64,000 bases of DNA from an uncultured Oxalicibacterium sp. (lineage in GTDB: Bacteria; Pseudomonadota; Gammaproteobacteria; Burkholderiales; Burkholderiaceae_D). Numbering within the stretch: position 1 is the stretch's first letter; each line of letters begins with the position of its first letter. Shown here piece by piece: positions 8,448 through 15,203 of the stretch. The notes beneath the pieces were generated by a model. That model saw only the letters and a program-made list of their open reading frames with translations. It was not told the origin of the DNA and did no database searches. The stretch spans positions 1 through 64,000 of the forward strand of contig NZ_CAJYMD010000010.1 of assembly GCF_913776015.1 (NCBI RefSeq), read 5' to 3'. Made by a program: the position numbers and the translations under genes.

Positions 8448-10649
8448 ATGATCACACCGATTTCCTTTGCCGGCGGCAACCTTCCTGTCGATTTAACCAA
8501 TTGTGATCGCGAGCCAATTCATATTCCTGGTTCGATTCAGCCGCATGGCGCGCTGCTGGCGTTTGCACGTAATGGCACCCTCCTGATTCACAGTGAGAAT
8601 GCGAACGACATGCTCGGCGCCTTGCCGAACATTGGCGCAGCACTGGATTTTGACCATCTGAACCAGCCCGTACGTGATGCCATCGCGAAGGCGTTGACGC
8701 TGGAAGAAGTGCATGACGACATCCTTGATACGCAACTGCCGACAGGCAAGTTCGATATCATTTTCAGCAAATCGGGCGGGCTCGTATTGGTCGAATTCGA
8801 GCAAAGCCGGCAGTCTGCCATTACGCTCGACGCTTTCGCGGTGTTGGCGCAACGGGCCATTTCACGTATTCAGCGGCAAACGGATACCGACGAATTACTG
8901 CGGGTAGCCGTATCGGAAATTCATGCCCTGACCGGTTTCGATCGTGTCATGGCTTATCGTTTTTTACCGGATGACAGTGGCGAGGTGGTGGCCGAATGGC
9001 GCCGCGACGACCTAGAACCTTTTGTTGGTCAACGTTACCCTGCCGGTGACATTCCGGCCCAGGCGCGCCGCCTCTACATTCTCAACCCGCTACGCCTGAT
9101 TGCCGACATCGGCTACAGACCAGTCGCACTGTTCCCGCAAAACAATCCGCTAACGCATGCGCCACTCGATCTGAGCCGTAGTGTGCTGCGTAGTGTTTCG
9201 CCGATTCATGTCGAATATCTGACCAACATGGGCGTGGCGGCCTCCATGAGTATCTCCATCGTCGTCAACGATCGCCTGTGGGGCATGATCGCCTGCCATC
9301 ACATGACGCCTTATCTGGTGCCGCGCGCAGTCCGCATGTCGTGCCAGTTGCTGTCGCAGATTGTCAGCGTCTTGGTGGAACGCACATTGACGCAGGAACA
9401 CGCGCGTGCGATCCAGCGCTCGGCCGCAGTACGCATTCGCATCACCGAGCGCACCAGCCAAGCTGGCGATCTGTTGCATGCTCTGTCCGAAGAAAACCCG
9501 AATTTCTTGGACCTGATTGCCTGCCAAGGTGCCGCCGCCTCTATCGATGGCCGAGTCACTGTGTTCGGCAACGCCCCGTCAGAAGCGCACGTTCTGCAAT
9601 GGATCAATTGGCTGGATACGAATGTCAGCAGCGACGTTTTCCTGACGGATTCGATTGTGCGCGATGTGCCAGCGTTACAAGATGCTAGCGGCAACATGGC
9701 TGGTCTGCTTGCTGTGCGTTTTCACAGCGAACGCAATGGGTATCTGTTCTGGTTTCGCAATGAGCAGATCGAAAGCGTACGCTGGGGCGGCAATCCCGAC
9801 AAGACGTATGGAATCGGTCCGCTTGGCGATCGATTGACGCCTCGCGGCTCATTTACCGAGTGGAAGCAGGAAGTCAAGAACCGCAGCCATGCGTGGCTGG
9901 CGAGCGAACTGGAAATCGCCTCACAATTCCGCACCGATCTGCAAGCGATTGCATTGGCGAAAAGCACCTTGTCCGAACGTGCGCGCGACATGCTGTTTGC
10001 CACACTGGGACATGACCTGCGCGATCCGCTGCAAGCCATCATGATGGCGGCGGAAATGTTGGAACGGCAAGGCGCAACCGAGAGCGGCAAGACGCAATCA
10101 GCCCTTGGCAAACGCATCACCAATTCCAGCGGTCGCATGAAACGTCTGATTTCGGAAGTGCTGGATGTGAGCCGCATCCAGAACGGGCTTGGCCTTAGCA
10201 TTGTACGTTTGCCGACGCCGATAGCGCCCCTGCTGCGCGATCTCGTACGCGAAGTGGCGATTGCGCACCCGCATCTGCAAATTCTGCTGGATATCGGTCA
10301 AGCCGGCTCTGCCGATGTCGATGCAGATCGGTTGAGCCAGGTCGTATCGAATCTGCTCAGCAATGCACGTCACCACGGTGACAATGCCAAGCCGATCCGT
10401 GTCGTGGCAAAGTCGGATGAGGACAATTTGCATATCAGCATTGCCAATCACGGCCCGGCTATCGATCCGCAACTGCTACCCAATCTGTTCAATCCGTTCA
10501 AATCGTCTTCGCTGCAGAACGAGAAAAATCAGGGCGGACTCGGCCTCGGCCTGTATATCGTGAAGGAAATCGTCAAAGGCCACGACGGCAGCATTGCAGT
10601 CCGTTGCGTCGAAGGCGAAGTCATTTTCGACATCATCATTCCAAAGTAA
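8448..10649 (+). CDS. Bacteriophytochrome sensor histidine kinase
   Basis: 733 residues with PAS-GAF-PHY-HisKA-HATPase architecture. The biliverdin-attaching cysteine is C19 (TNCDREPIHIPGSIQPHG). The GAF motif PAGDIP has D201, H254 lies in SPIHVEYL, and the PHY tongue motif PRGSF starts at P465. The kinase H-box is H522 in LGHDLRDPLQAI, with an N-box SNARHHG and GGLGLGLY. All residues needed for a red/far-red photoreceptor kinase are present. No heme oxygenase (biliverdin source) or response regulator adjoins it. No clear Shine-Dalgarno precedes ATG 8448. Confidence 0.93.
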   Translation: MITPISFAGGNLPVDLTNCDREPIHIPGSIQPHGALLAFARNGTLLIHSENANDMLGALPNIGAALDFDHLNQPVRDAIAKALTLEEVHDDILDTQLPTGKFDIIFSKSGGLVLVEFEQSRQSAITLDAFAVLAQRAISRIQRQTDTDELLRVAVSEIHALTGFDRVMAYRFLPDDSGEVVAEWRRDDLEPFVGQRYPAGDIPAQARRLYILNPLRLIADIGYRPVALFPQNNPLTHAPLDLSRSVLRSVSPIHVEYLTNMGVAASMSISIVVNDRLWGMIACHHMTPYLVPRAVRMSCQLLSQIVSVLVERTLTQEHARAIQRSAAVRIRITERTSQAGDLLHALSEENPNFLDLIACQGAAASIDGRVTVFGNAPSEAHVLQWINWLDTNVSSDVFLTDSIVRDVPALQDASGNMAGLLAVRFHSERNGYLFWFRNEQIESVRWGGNPDKTYGIGPLGDRLTPRGSFTEWKQEVKNRSHAWLASELEIASQFRTDLQAIALAKSTLSERARDMLFATLGHDLRDPLQAIMMAAEMLERQGATESGKTQSALGKRITNSSGRMKRLISEVLDVSRIQNGLGLSIVRLPTPIAPLLRDLVREVAIAHPHLQILLDIGQAGSADVDADRLSQVVSNLLSNARHHGDNAKPIRVVAKSDEDNLHISIANHGPAIDPQLLPNLFNPFKSSSLQNEKNQGGLGLGLYIVKEIVKGHDGSIAVRCVEGEVIFDIIIPK

Positions 10650-10673
10650 AAACGGCGCTCCATGCGCCGTTTT
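10649..10673. terminator. Bidirectional Rho-independent terminator
   Basis: A perfect 10-bp stem AAAACGGCGC / GCGCCGTTTT with loop TCCAT. It starts at the last base of the phytochrome stop and serves both this gene and the convergent Nudix gene, with A and T tracts on either side. Confidence 0.8.
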
Positions 10674-10690
10674 TACTGTTCACGCAGCGT

Positions 10691-11137
10691 TCAAACCGAA
10701 CAGGGACGCCCTGCCGCTTCCATCGCCATCCGCGCTACGCGATCCACGGCAAAGATCAGCTCGCGCTGCCCGTCGCACAGTTCTACAAACGGCACCCACT
10801 CTGCGATGGCCGCATCGTCTGCGGCGACGGGATCACCCGCAATCCAAGTGCAGGCGATCGCGGTAATCACAAAGTGATGCGTAAGGTTGCCGGCTTCGTC
10901 CTTGTGCAGGGAATCCAGCACGGTCAACACACCTTGCGCTTCAGCAACCACACCGGTTTCCTCGCATAACTCCCGAACCGCGGCTTGCGCCATGGTCTCA
11001 CCGAAATCCATCTTGCCGCCTGGGAAGCCCCACATGCCCACATCGGGCGGGGTCTTGCGACAAATCAGCAGCAGTGCATCGTCCTTGACGAGCACGGCGA
11101 TCACGGCGGGAATGGGAAAGCGTGGAAGGATGGACAT
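10691..11137 (-). CDS. Nudix hydrolase
   Basis: 148 residues from ATG 11137 (MSILPRFPIPAV). The Nudix box occupies residues 41-63, with E47 and the core RELCEETG (55-62) that binds the catalytic metal. The motif GMWGFPGG precedes it, as in ADP-ribose and NTP pyrophosphatases (MutT/NudE-like). It hydrolyses a nucleoside diphosphate linked to some moiety; the substrate is unclear. An upstream in-frame start at 11230 would add 31 residues without family support. Confidence 0.88.
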   Translation of the reverse strand: MSILPRFPIPAVIAVLVKDDALLLICRKTPPDVGMWGFPGGKMDFGETMAQAAVRELCEETGVVAEAQGVLTVLDSLHKDEAGNLTHHFVITAIACTWIAGDPVAADDAAIAEWVPFVELCDGQRELIFAVDRVARMAMEAAGRPCSV

Positions 11138-11199
11138 GATGGATAAAAAAGAAAGCTGCCTATTGTAGCGCCTTGCATCTACGCGCAAACCAAGCAAGG

Positions 11200-11227
11200 T
11201 TGACGAAAAAAACCTGGCCGTTATACT
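11200..11227 (+). promoter_or_regulatory. Strong sigma-70 type promoter of the rnk-like unit
   Basis: A -35 TTGACG at 11200-11205 and -10 TATACT at 11222-11227 are separated by 16 bases. This is the best housekeeping promoter match seen in the window. It would start RNA near 11234, leaving a 330-base leader before the rnk-like start at 11565. Confidence 0.65.
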
Positions 11228-11247
11228 CAAGCCTTCTTATTCAACAC

Positions 11248-11418
11248 ATGCTTGCCACTGCCATGTTGTCCGCCCTCTTCCTGCCGACTGCAACCGGATC
11301 CTTCATGGATCAGGCCGCATTGCGTCTGCAGAAAGCGGCAAGCATGCTCGCGGCCGCGCCTCTGGCGCAAGTGCCTGCCAGCACCAAAGATCTCGCCTGC
11401 CTTTCCTTGGCTCGGTGA
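11248..11418 (+). CDS. Possible small upstream ORF in the rnk leader
   Basis: A 56-codon frame begins at ATG 11248, about 14 bases after the predicted transcription start, and ends at TGA 11416-11418. The product starts MLATAMLSALFLPTATGS, which looks like a signal peptide. No Shine-Dalgarno is visible, so leader-peptide or non-coding status are both possible. Its stop directly abuts the left arm of a stem (11409-11415 with 11451-11457). Confidence 0.35.
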   Translation: MLATAMLSALFLPTATGSFMDQAALRLQKAASMLAAAPLAQVPASTKDLACLSLAR

Positions 11419-11457
11419 GCATCAGACGGGAAACCTGCTTTCCCCTGCTCCCGAGCC
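11409..11457 (+). promoter_or_regulatory. Nested stem-loop in the rnk leader
   Basis: The outer stem GGCTCGG (11409-11415) pairs with CCGAGCC (11451-11457). Inside it GGGAAA (11428-11433) pairs with TTTCCC (11439-11444) around loop CCTGC. The structure would form in the leader RNA and overlaps the end of the 56-codon ORF. Confidence 0.45.
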
Positions 11458-11481
11458 TCCTCTCCGCTGTTTGACTGATTG

Positions 11482-11502
11482 ACGGTTGCCCTTCGGCACC
11501 GT
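11482..11502 (+). terminator. Candidate attenuator hairpin before rnk-like gene
   Basis: ACGG-T-TGCC (11482-11490) pairs with GGCA-CCGT (11495-11502) with one bulged T, followed by GTTCTTTTC. A hairpin with a T-rich tail inside a leader, 62 bases before the CDS, suggests attenuation. It could also be a weak terminator of the small ORF. Confidence 0.4.
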
Positions 11503-11564
11503 GTTCTTTTCATTCTCATGTTTCACGTTGGTCGATCCGCATGATCGGCCGGGAGTCTTTCGCC

Positions 11565-11981
11565 ATGAAAAATCAACGCTATCTTTCCCAAGACGACGTC
11601 GCCAAGCTTTATCAACTCGCCGAACACATGCTGCGCCTGGATGGCGCGGAAATCGACGCGGCTGAAGAACTGAGCGATATCGTGACCAGTGCAGTACGCC
11701 TGCCTGCAGGTTCGCGACGCAAGGATATCGCCTTGCTGGGCAGCAGCATTACGTTCGCTTCGCAAGCGAGCGGCCAATCCAGCAATGTCACGCTTGTTCT
11801 TCCAACAGAAGCGGACCCTGCACAAGGACGCATCTCGGTCTTGACGCCAATTGGTCTCGCACTGATCGGCAGGAAGAACAATGCCCTAGTCGATGTGAAT
11901 CTGCCTTCCGGACGTCACGAAAAAATGCGCATTATCGACATTCAGTCTGCAGAAGCGCTGGAAACAACGAGCGAGCCATGA
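11565..11981 (+). CDS. rnk: Rnk-like nucleoside diphosphate kinase regulator (GreA/GreB C-terminal fold)
   Basis: 138 residues from ATG 11565 (MKNQRYLSQDDVAKLY). The N-terminal helical pair is followed by a GreA/GreB-type C-terminal domain with VTLVLPTEADPAQGRISVLTPIG and ALIG, as in Rnk of E. coli. Rnk binds RNA polymerase near the secondary channel and affects nucleotide pools. GGGAG precedes the start by about 11 bases. A 24-base longer frame exists from 11541. A 43-residue membrane protein overlaps the stop by 4 bases. Confidence 0.75.
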   Translation: MKNQRYLSQDDVAKLYQLAEHMLRLDGAEIDAAEELSDIVTSAVRLPAGSRRKDIALLGSSITFASQASGQSSNVTLVLPTEADPAQGRISVLTPIGLALIGRKNNALVDVNLPSGRHEKMRIIDIQSAEALETTSEP

Positions 11982-12109
11982 AGAAGGAATTTTTGCAACG
12001 TCGGCTGGAACGGGTTCAACGTCGTCGTCGCCAGCGCACATGGATCGGCATTGTTGCGCTGCTTGCCGCAAGTACCGCTCCCACCCTGCTTTGGCTGTTT
12101 GGTGAGTAA
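11978..12109 (+). CDS. Small single-span membrane protein with very basic N-terminus
   Basis: 43 residues. ATG 11978 overlaps the TGA of the rnk-like gene (ATGA). Residues 1-22 are highly basic (MKKEFLQRRLERVQRRRRQR). Residues 23-41 form one hydrophobic segment, WIGIVALLAASTAPTLLWL, giving a positive-inside, C-out topology. Translational coupling makes it a probable real gene. I recognise no family. Confidence 0.6.
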   Translation: MKKEFLQRRLERVQRRRRQRTWIGIVALLAASTAPTLLWLFGE

Positions 12110-12112
12110 GCA

Positions 12113-12184
12113 TGGCCAGTGATGGCATCTTTCAGATGCGGCTGCACTGGCCAGTACCGTACAACCACGGCGTCAGGCCGTGGT
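12113..12184. terminator. Two tandem hairpins between convergent genes
   Basis: Hairpin 1 pairs TGGCCAGTG (12113-12121) with CACTGGCCA (12145-12153) and contains GCATCT/AGATGC (12125-12130, 12134-12139). Hairpin 2 pairs ACCACGG (12164-12170) with CCGTGGT (12178-12184). Neither has a U-tract. They lie between the end of the 43-residue gene and the end of marC. Confidence 0.45.
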
Positions 12185-12204
12185 CTGCCTTCAATTGGCT
12201 AATT

Positions 12205-12885
12205 TCAATGGGCTAATAAGCCGGCTTCCATCAGTAAATCGAGTGCACCATGCCAGAAAATCTCGATACCGATGCACAACAGGATGAAAGCGGAAAGTCG
12301 CAAAACGACCAAGGTACCCAGCCTGCCAAGCAGGCGCACGATCCCATTGGCATAGCGATAGCAAAGAAAAATCACGAGTGCCGTCAACGCGGCACCCAAT
12401 GCGGCACTGCCCAGCGAAATCACCTGATCGAGCAAACGGTTCGGCGTGTTTGCGCCTAAGGTAATGGAAGCGGCAATCGTGCCGGGGCCCACCGTCAACG
12501 GAAAACTGATCGGGTAAAAGCTACGCACCTTTAGTTCGTCATCCGACCACGCTTCTGCCTGATTGGTCGCAACCTGTGTCCGAATCGCATCCTGTCCGTG
12601 GTCGCTCAGCAAGCGCCAGCCGGTCGCCATCACAAGCAGTCCGCCGCCGATGCGAACAATAGGCAGCGAAATGCCAAAGAACATCAACACATGCGAACCG
12701 ATGAACATCGCGCCCAGCAACAGGCAGAAGCAATTGATTGCAACCTGACGCGCGAGTCGTTTTTCTTCCTCCCGGCTGATATTGCCGGCCAGGCTTGCGA
12801 AGACGGGGGCATTACCGAATGGATTCAGGATCGGCAATAAGGTGACGGGCACCAGGATCGCTGCTTTTAGAAAAAGGATCAGCAT
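12205..12885 (-). CDS. MarC family integral membrane protein
   Basis: 226 residues with six predicted membrane helices. The N-terminal stretch VTLLPILNPFGNAPVFASL and the mid-protein FYPISFPLTVGPGTIAASI are the paired MarC (UPF0056/NAAT) signatures. The family is inner-membrane with unsettled function; the early link to multiple antibiotic resistance was withdrawn. The DedA-rhodanese gene lies 31 bases or so upstream on the same strand. Confidence 0.88.
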   Translation of the reverse strand: MLILFLKAAILVPVTLLPILNPFGNAPVFASLAGNISREEEKRLARQVAINCFCLLLGAMFIGSHVLMFFGISLPIVRIGGGLLVMATGWRLLSDHGQDAIRTQVATNQAEAWSDDELKVRSFYPISFPLTVGPGTIAASITLGANTPNRLLDQVISLGSAALGAALTALVIFLCYRYANGIVRLLGRLGTLVVLRLSAFILLCIGIEIFWHGALDLLMEAGLLAH

Positions 12886-12916
12886 TGCCAGGCCCGATCA
12901 TCACAAGAAAACATTG

Positions 12917-13840
12917 TCATTTTTCCACCTCATAACCGGCGGCCACCCATGCATCCATGCCGCCCGTCAAAGGACGCACGCGCTTGTAACCATGCTTCAT
13001 GAGCTTTCTTGCCACCTGCGCGGCAGAGACTTCGTTCGGACAGGAGCAATACAGAATCACTTCGGCATCTGCATCCATGTTTACCATCAATGCACCGAGA
13101 TCGTCATCGTTCAGCGCCAACGCACCGGGAATCCGTCCAGCTTCCTGCTCGCTACGTGAACGCACGTCGATAATGACAGGCGGCGTCGCGGTCTTCAATT
13201 GCTCATCCAGTTCGCCCACACTGATGCGAGCCATACGCAGTTCCTTGAGAAAGGCATGGCGCTGCCACCATTTGCGCAACAGATACAGCGCAAATACCGC
13301 CGCCACCAGGGCTATGCCCCATTTTCCCAATTGCGCCAGGATATCAAGCAGATCGGTCACGGCTGAACGGAAAAGCGAACCGAGGAAGACGGCGGAGCCG
13401 ACCCACAGCGCGGCGCCCAACAGATCGAACAGGATGAACTGCCATGCACGTGTGCCAACCGCGCCTGCCAATGCACTGGCGACCGAAGCAAAACCGGGAA
13501 TGAATTTCGCCACGAGCAGTGAAGCCGGGCCGTAACGCCGGTAGACGGACTGCGTTTGCCTTACGCAAGAGTCAGGGGAAAGGGAAATCCGGCAAAGTCG
13601 TGCCAGCACACTGCCACCAAAACGCCGACCGGTCATGTACCAGGCATAATCGGCGATCAGCGCCGCGCCGACGCCAATTACAAACAAAGCGGCTGCCGAA
13701 TAGTCTGCCTGATCAAGTAATGCTGCGGTGACGACCAAGGTGGGATAGGCCGGTACCGGCGCGCCAAGCTGCTCGATCAGCACATTCGCGAAGACGAATA
13801 GCAAACCGTACTGGGCAATCAGGTCGAGCAGAAAATCCAT
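12917..13840 (-). CDS. DedA family membrane protein fused to a rhodanese domain
   Basis: 307 residues from ATG 13840 (a TTG is available at 13846). Residues 1-200 are a DedA/SNARE-associated domain with EQLGAPVPAYPTLVV and AKFIPGFASVASALAGAVG, motifs of undecaprenyl or phospholipid flippases. A basic linker leads to a rhodanese module (about 215-307). It has VIIDVRSRSEQEAGRIPGA and the loop CSCPNEVSA, whose C267 is the likely persulfide cysteine. The fusion places a sulfurtransferase domain on the cytoplasmic side of a lipid transporter. Confidence 0.88.
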   Translation of the reverse strand: MDFLLDLIAQYGLLFVFANVLIEQLGAPVPAYPTLVVTAALLDQADYSAAALFVIGVGAALIADYAWYMTGRRFGGSVLARLCRISLSPDSCVRQTQSVYRRYGPASLLVAKFIPGFASVASALAGAVGTRAWQFILFDLLGAALWVGSAVFLGSLFRSAVTDLLDILAQLGKWGIALVAAVFALYLLRKWWQRHAFLKELRMARISVGELDEQLKTATPPVIIDVRSRSEQEAGRIPGALALNDDDLGALMVNMDADAEVILYCSCPNEVSAAQVARKLMKHGYKRVRPLTGGMDAWVAAGYEVEK

Positions 13841-13950
13841 GGCCAACTGTTTTCAGAAAAATGACGCAACCATGTGCGTGACTCGACATACGCTGGAAAG
13901 AATACGGCAAACGGTTTGATTACTTCATTCTGCGTTTACCGCATGCTTCG

Positions 13951-14838
13951 CTACGAAACGACTTGCGTATCCGACACAACCAGATCGGCCATGCGCTCGC
14001 CGACCTTGATCGCGCCGGTCGATTGCCAGGATTGTTCGAATGCCAGCTTGTCTTTCTGAAACAGCAGTACGACGGTCGAGCCGAGCAGAAAACGCCCCAT
14101 CTCTTCACCCTTCTTCAGTACCAGATGCTGTTTGTCGTAGCGCCATTCGCGTACTTGGCCCGTGCGTGGCGGGTTGATCACGCCATGCCAAACGGTCTGC
14201 ATGCTGCCAACGATGGTCGCGCCCACCAGCACCATGACGAACGGCCCATGCACGCTATCAAACACGCAGACCACACGCTCGTTGCGCGCAAACAGATTGG
14301 GCACGCCACGCGCCGTGGTCGGATTGACTGAAAACAAGGCGCCCGGCACATAGATCATGCGCATCAGACGACCATCGCATGGCATGTGTACGCGATGGTA
14401 ATCGCGCGGGCTCAGATACAGCGTGGCAAAACTACCGTGACGGAACTGTTCAGCCAATGCCTGATCGCCGCCCACCAAGGCCGTCGTCAGATAGTTGTGT
14501 CCCTTGGCCTGAAAGATCAGATCGTCATGAATCTTGCCGAATTGGCTAATGGCGCCATCCACCGGACTGAGGAAATCGGCATCGGCCTGCGGGCGCGCAC
14601 CCGGCCGCAAGGCACGCGTGAAGAAGTCGTTGAACGTGGCGTAGCTGTGGATATCCGGATTGGCTGCCTCGCTCATGTTGACTTGATACTTGCCAATGAA
14701 CCAGCGGATCAAGCCTGTCGTAATGCGGCCGGCTTCCGCGCCGGCAACCAGACCGGCAAACGCCGTCAGCGCCTTCTTGGGCAAAAAATATTGGGGAATG
14801 ACGGACAAGCGGGTAAACACGATCCGGGCCGGCTCCAA
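13951..14838 (-). CDS. psd: Phosphatidylserine decarboxylase proenzyme
   Basis: Up to 295 residues, matching the proteobacterial membrane-bound Psd. PVDGAISQFG, SPRDYHRVHMPCDG and the self-cleavage site LGST are present; the Ser of LGST becomes the pyruvoyl cofactor. The enzyme makes phosphatidylethanolamine at the inner membrane. No ATG start exists near the homologous N-terminus. TTG 14838 gives the longest reading; GTG 14820 (with GGAG 12 bases upstream) gives 289 residues and aligns well with E. coli Psd. Confidence 0.93.
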   Translation of the reverse strand: MEPARIVFTRLSVIPQYFLPKKALTAFAGLVAGAEAGRITTGLIRWFIGKYQVNMSEAANPDIHSYATFNDFFTRALRPGARPQADADFLSPVDGAISQFGKIHDDLIFQAKGHNYLTTALVGGDQALAEQFRHGSFATLYLSPRDYHRVHMPCDGRLMRMIYVPGALFSVNPTTARGVPNLFARNERVVCVFDSVHGPFVMVLVGATIVGSMQTVWHGVINPPRTGQVREWRYDKQHLVLKKGEEMGRFLLGSTVVLLFQKDKLAFEQSWQSTGAIKVGERMADLVVSDTQVVS

Positions 14839-14867
14839 AAAGAGTGAGAGAAAAACAGCGGCAGCGC

Positions 14868-15089
14868 TTACGTCGATACCCTGATGACGGTGATGCGGTC
14901 GATGAAGAATTCGCCATCAACGACCTTGCGATGCGGCGGTTCCGCCAGCTCGAAGCCGCGATTGTCGTCCTGCATCCAGACCTTGACCAAGGTATCGAAC
15001 TCTTCCGCGTCCAGCCGCAACATCGGGGCGGAAATCACGAAACGGGCACCGTCCTGGTATTTCTTGACGATGTCTTCCAACCTTGCCAT
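14868..15089 (-). CDS. Hypothetical protein upstream of psd
   Basis: 73 residues from ATG 15089 (MARLEDIVKKYQDGARFVIS). AAAGGA stands 7 bases before this ATG. An alternative GTG at 15197 would add 36 residues that look like translated leader. The protein is soluble with mixed helix and strand (FDTLVKVWMQ, KVVDGEFFIDRITVIRV). I do not recognise a family. It ends 29-47 bases before the possible psd starts, so the two are probably cotranscribed. Confidence 0.6.
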   Translation of the reverse strand: MARLEDIVKKYQDGARFVISAPMLRLDAEEFDTLVKVWMQDDNRGFELAEPPHRKVVDGEFFIDRITVIRVST

Positions 15090-15203
15090 GCACCATCCTT
15101 TATAAAAATTGCCGTCATCATAACGGGTGTTGGGCGCGAATTCTATCCCAGAGTACGCCAATCCTTGCATACATAAGCGTTTCACCACATTTTCCACCGG
15201 CAG

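Noticed and set aside
8218-8451. 77-codon frame just before the phytochrome gene (ATGA overlap)
   Set aside because: No ribosome site, no family features, irregular composition; overlap with the phytochrome start seems accidental.
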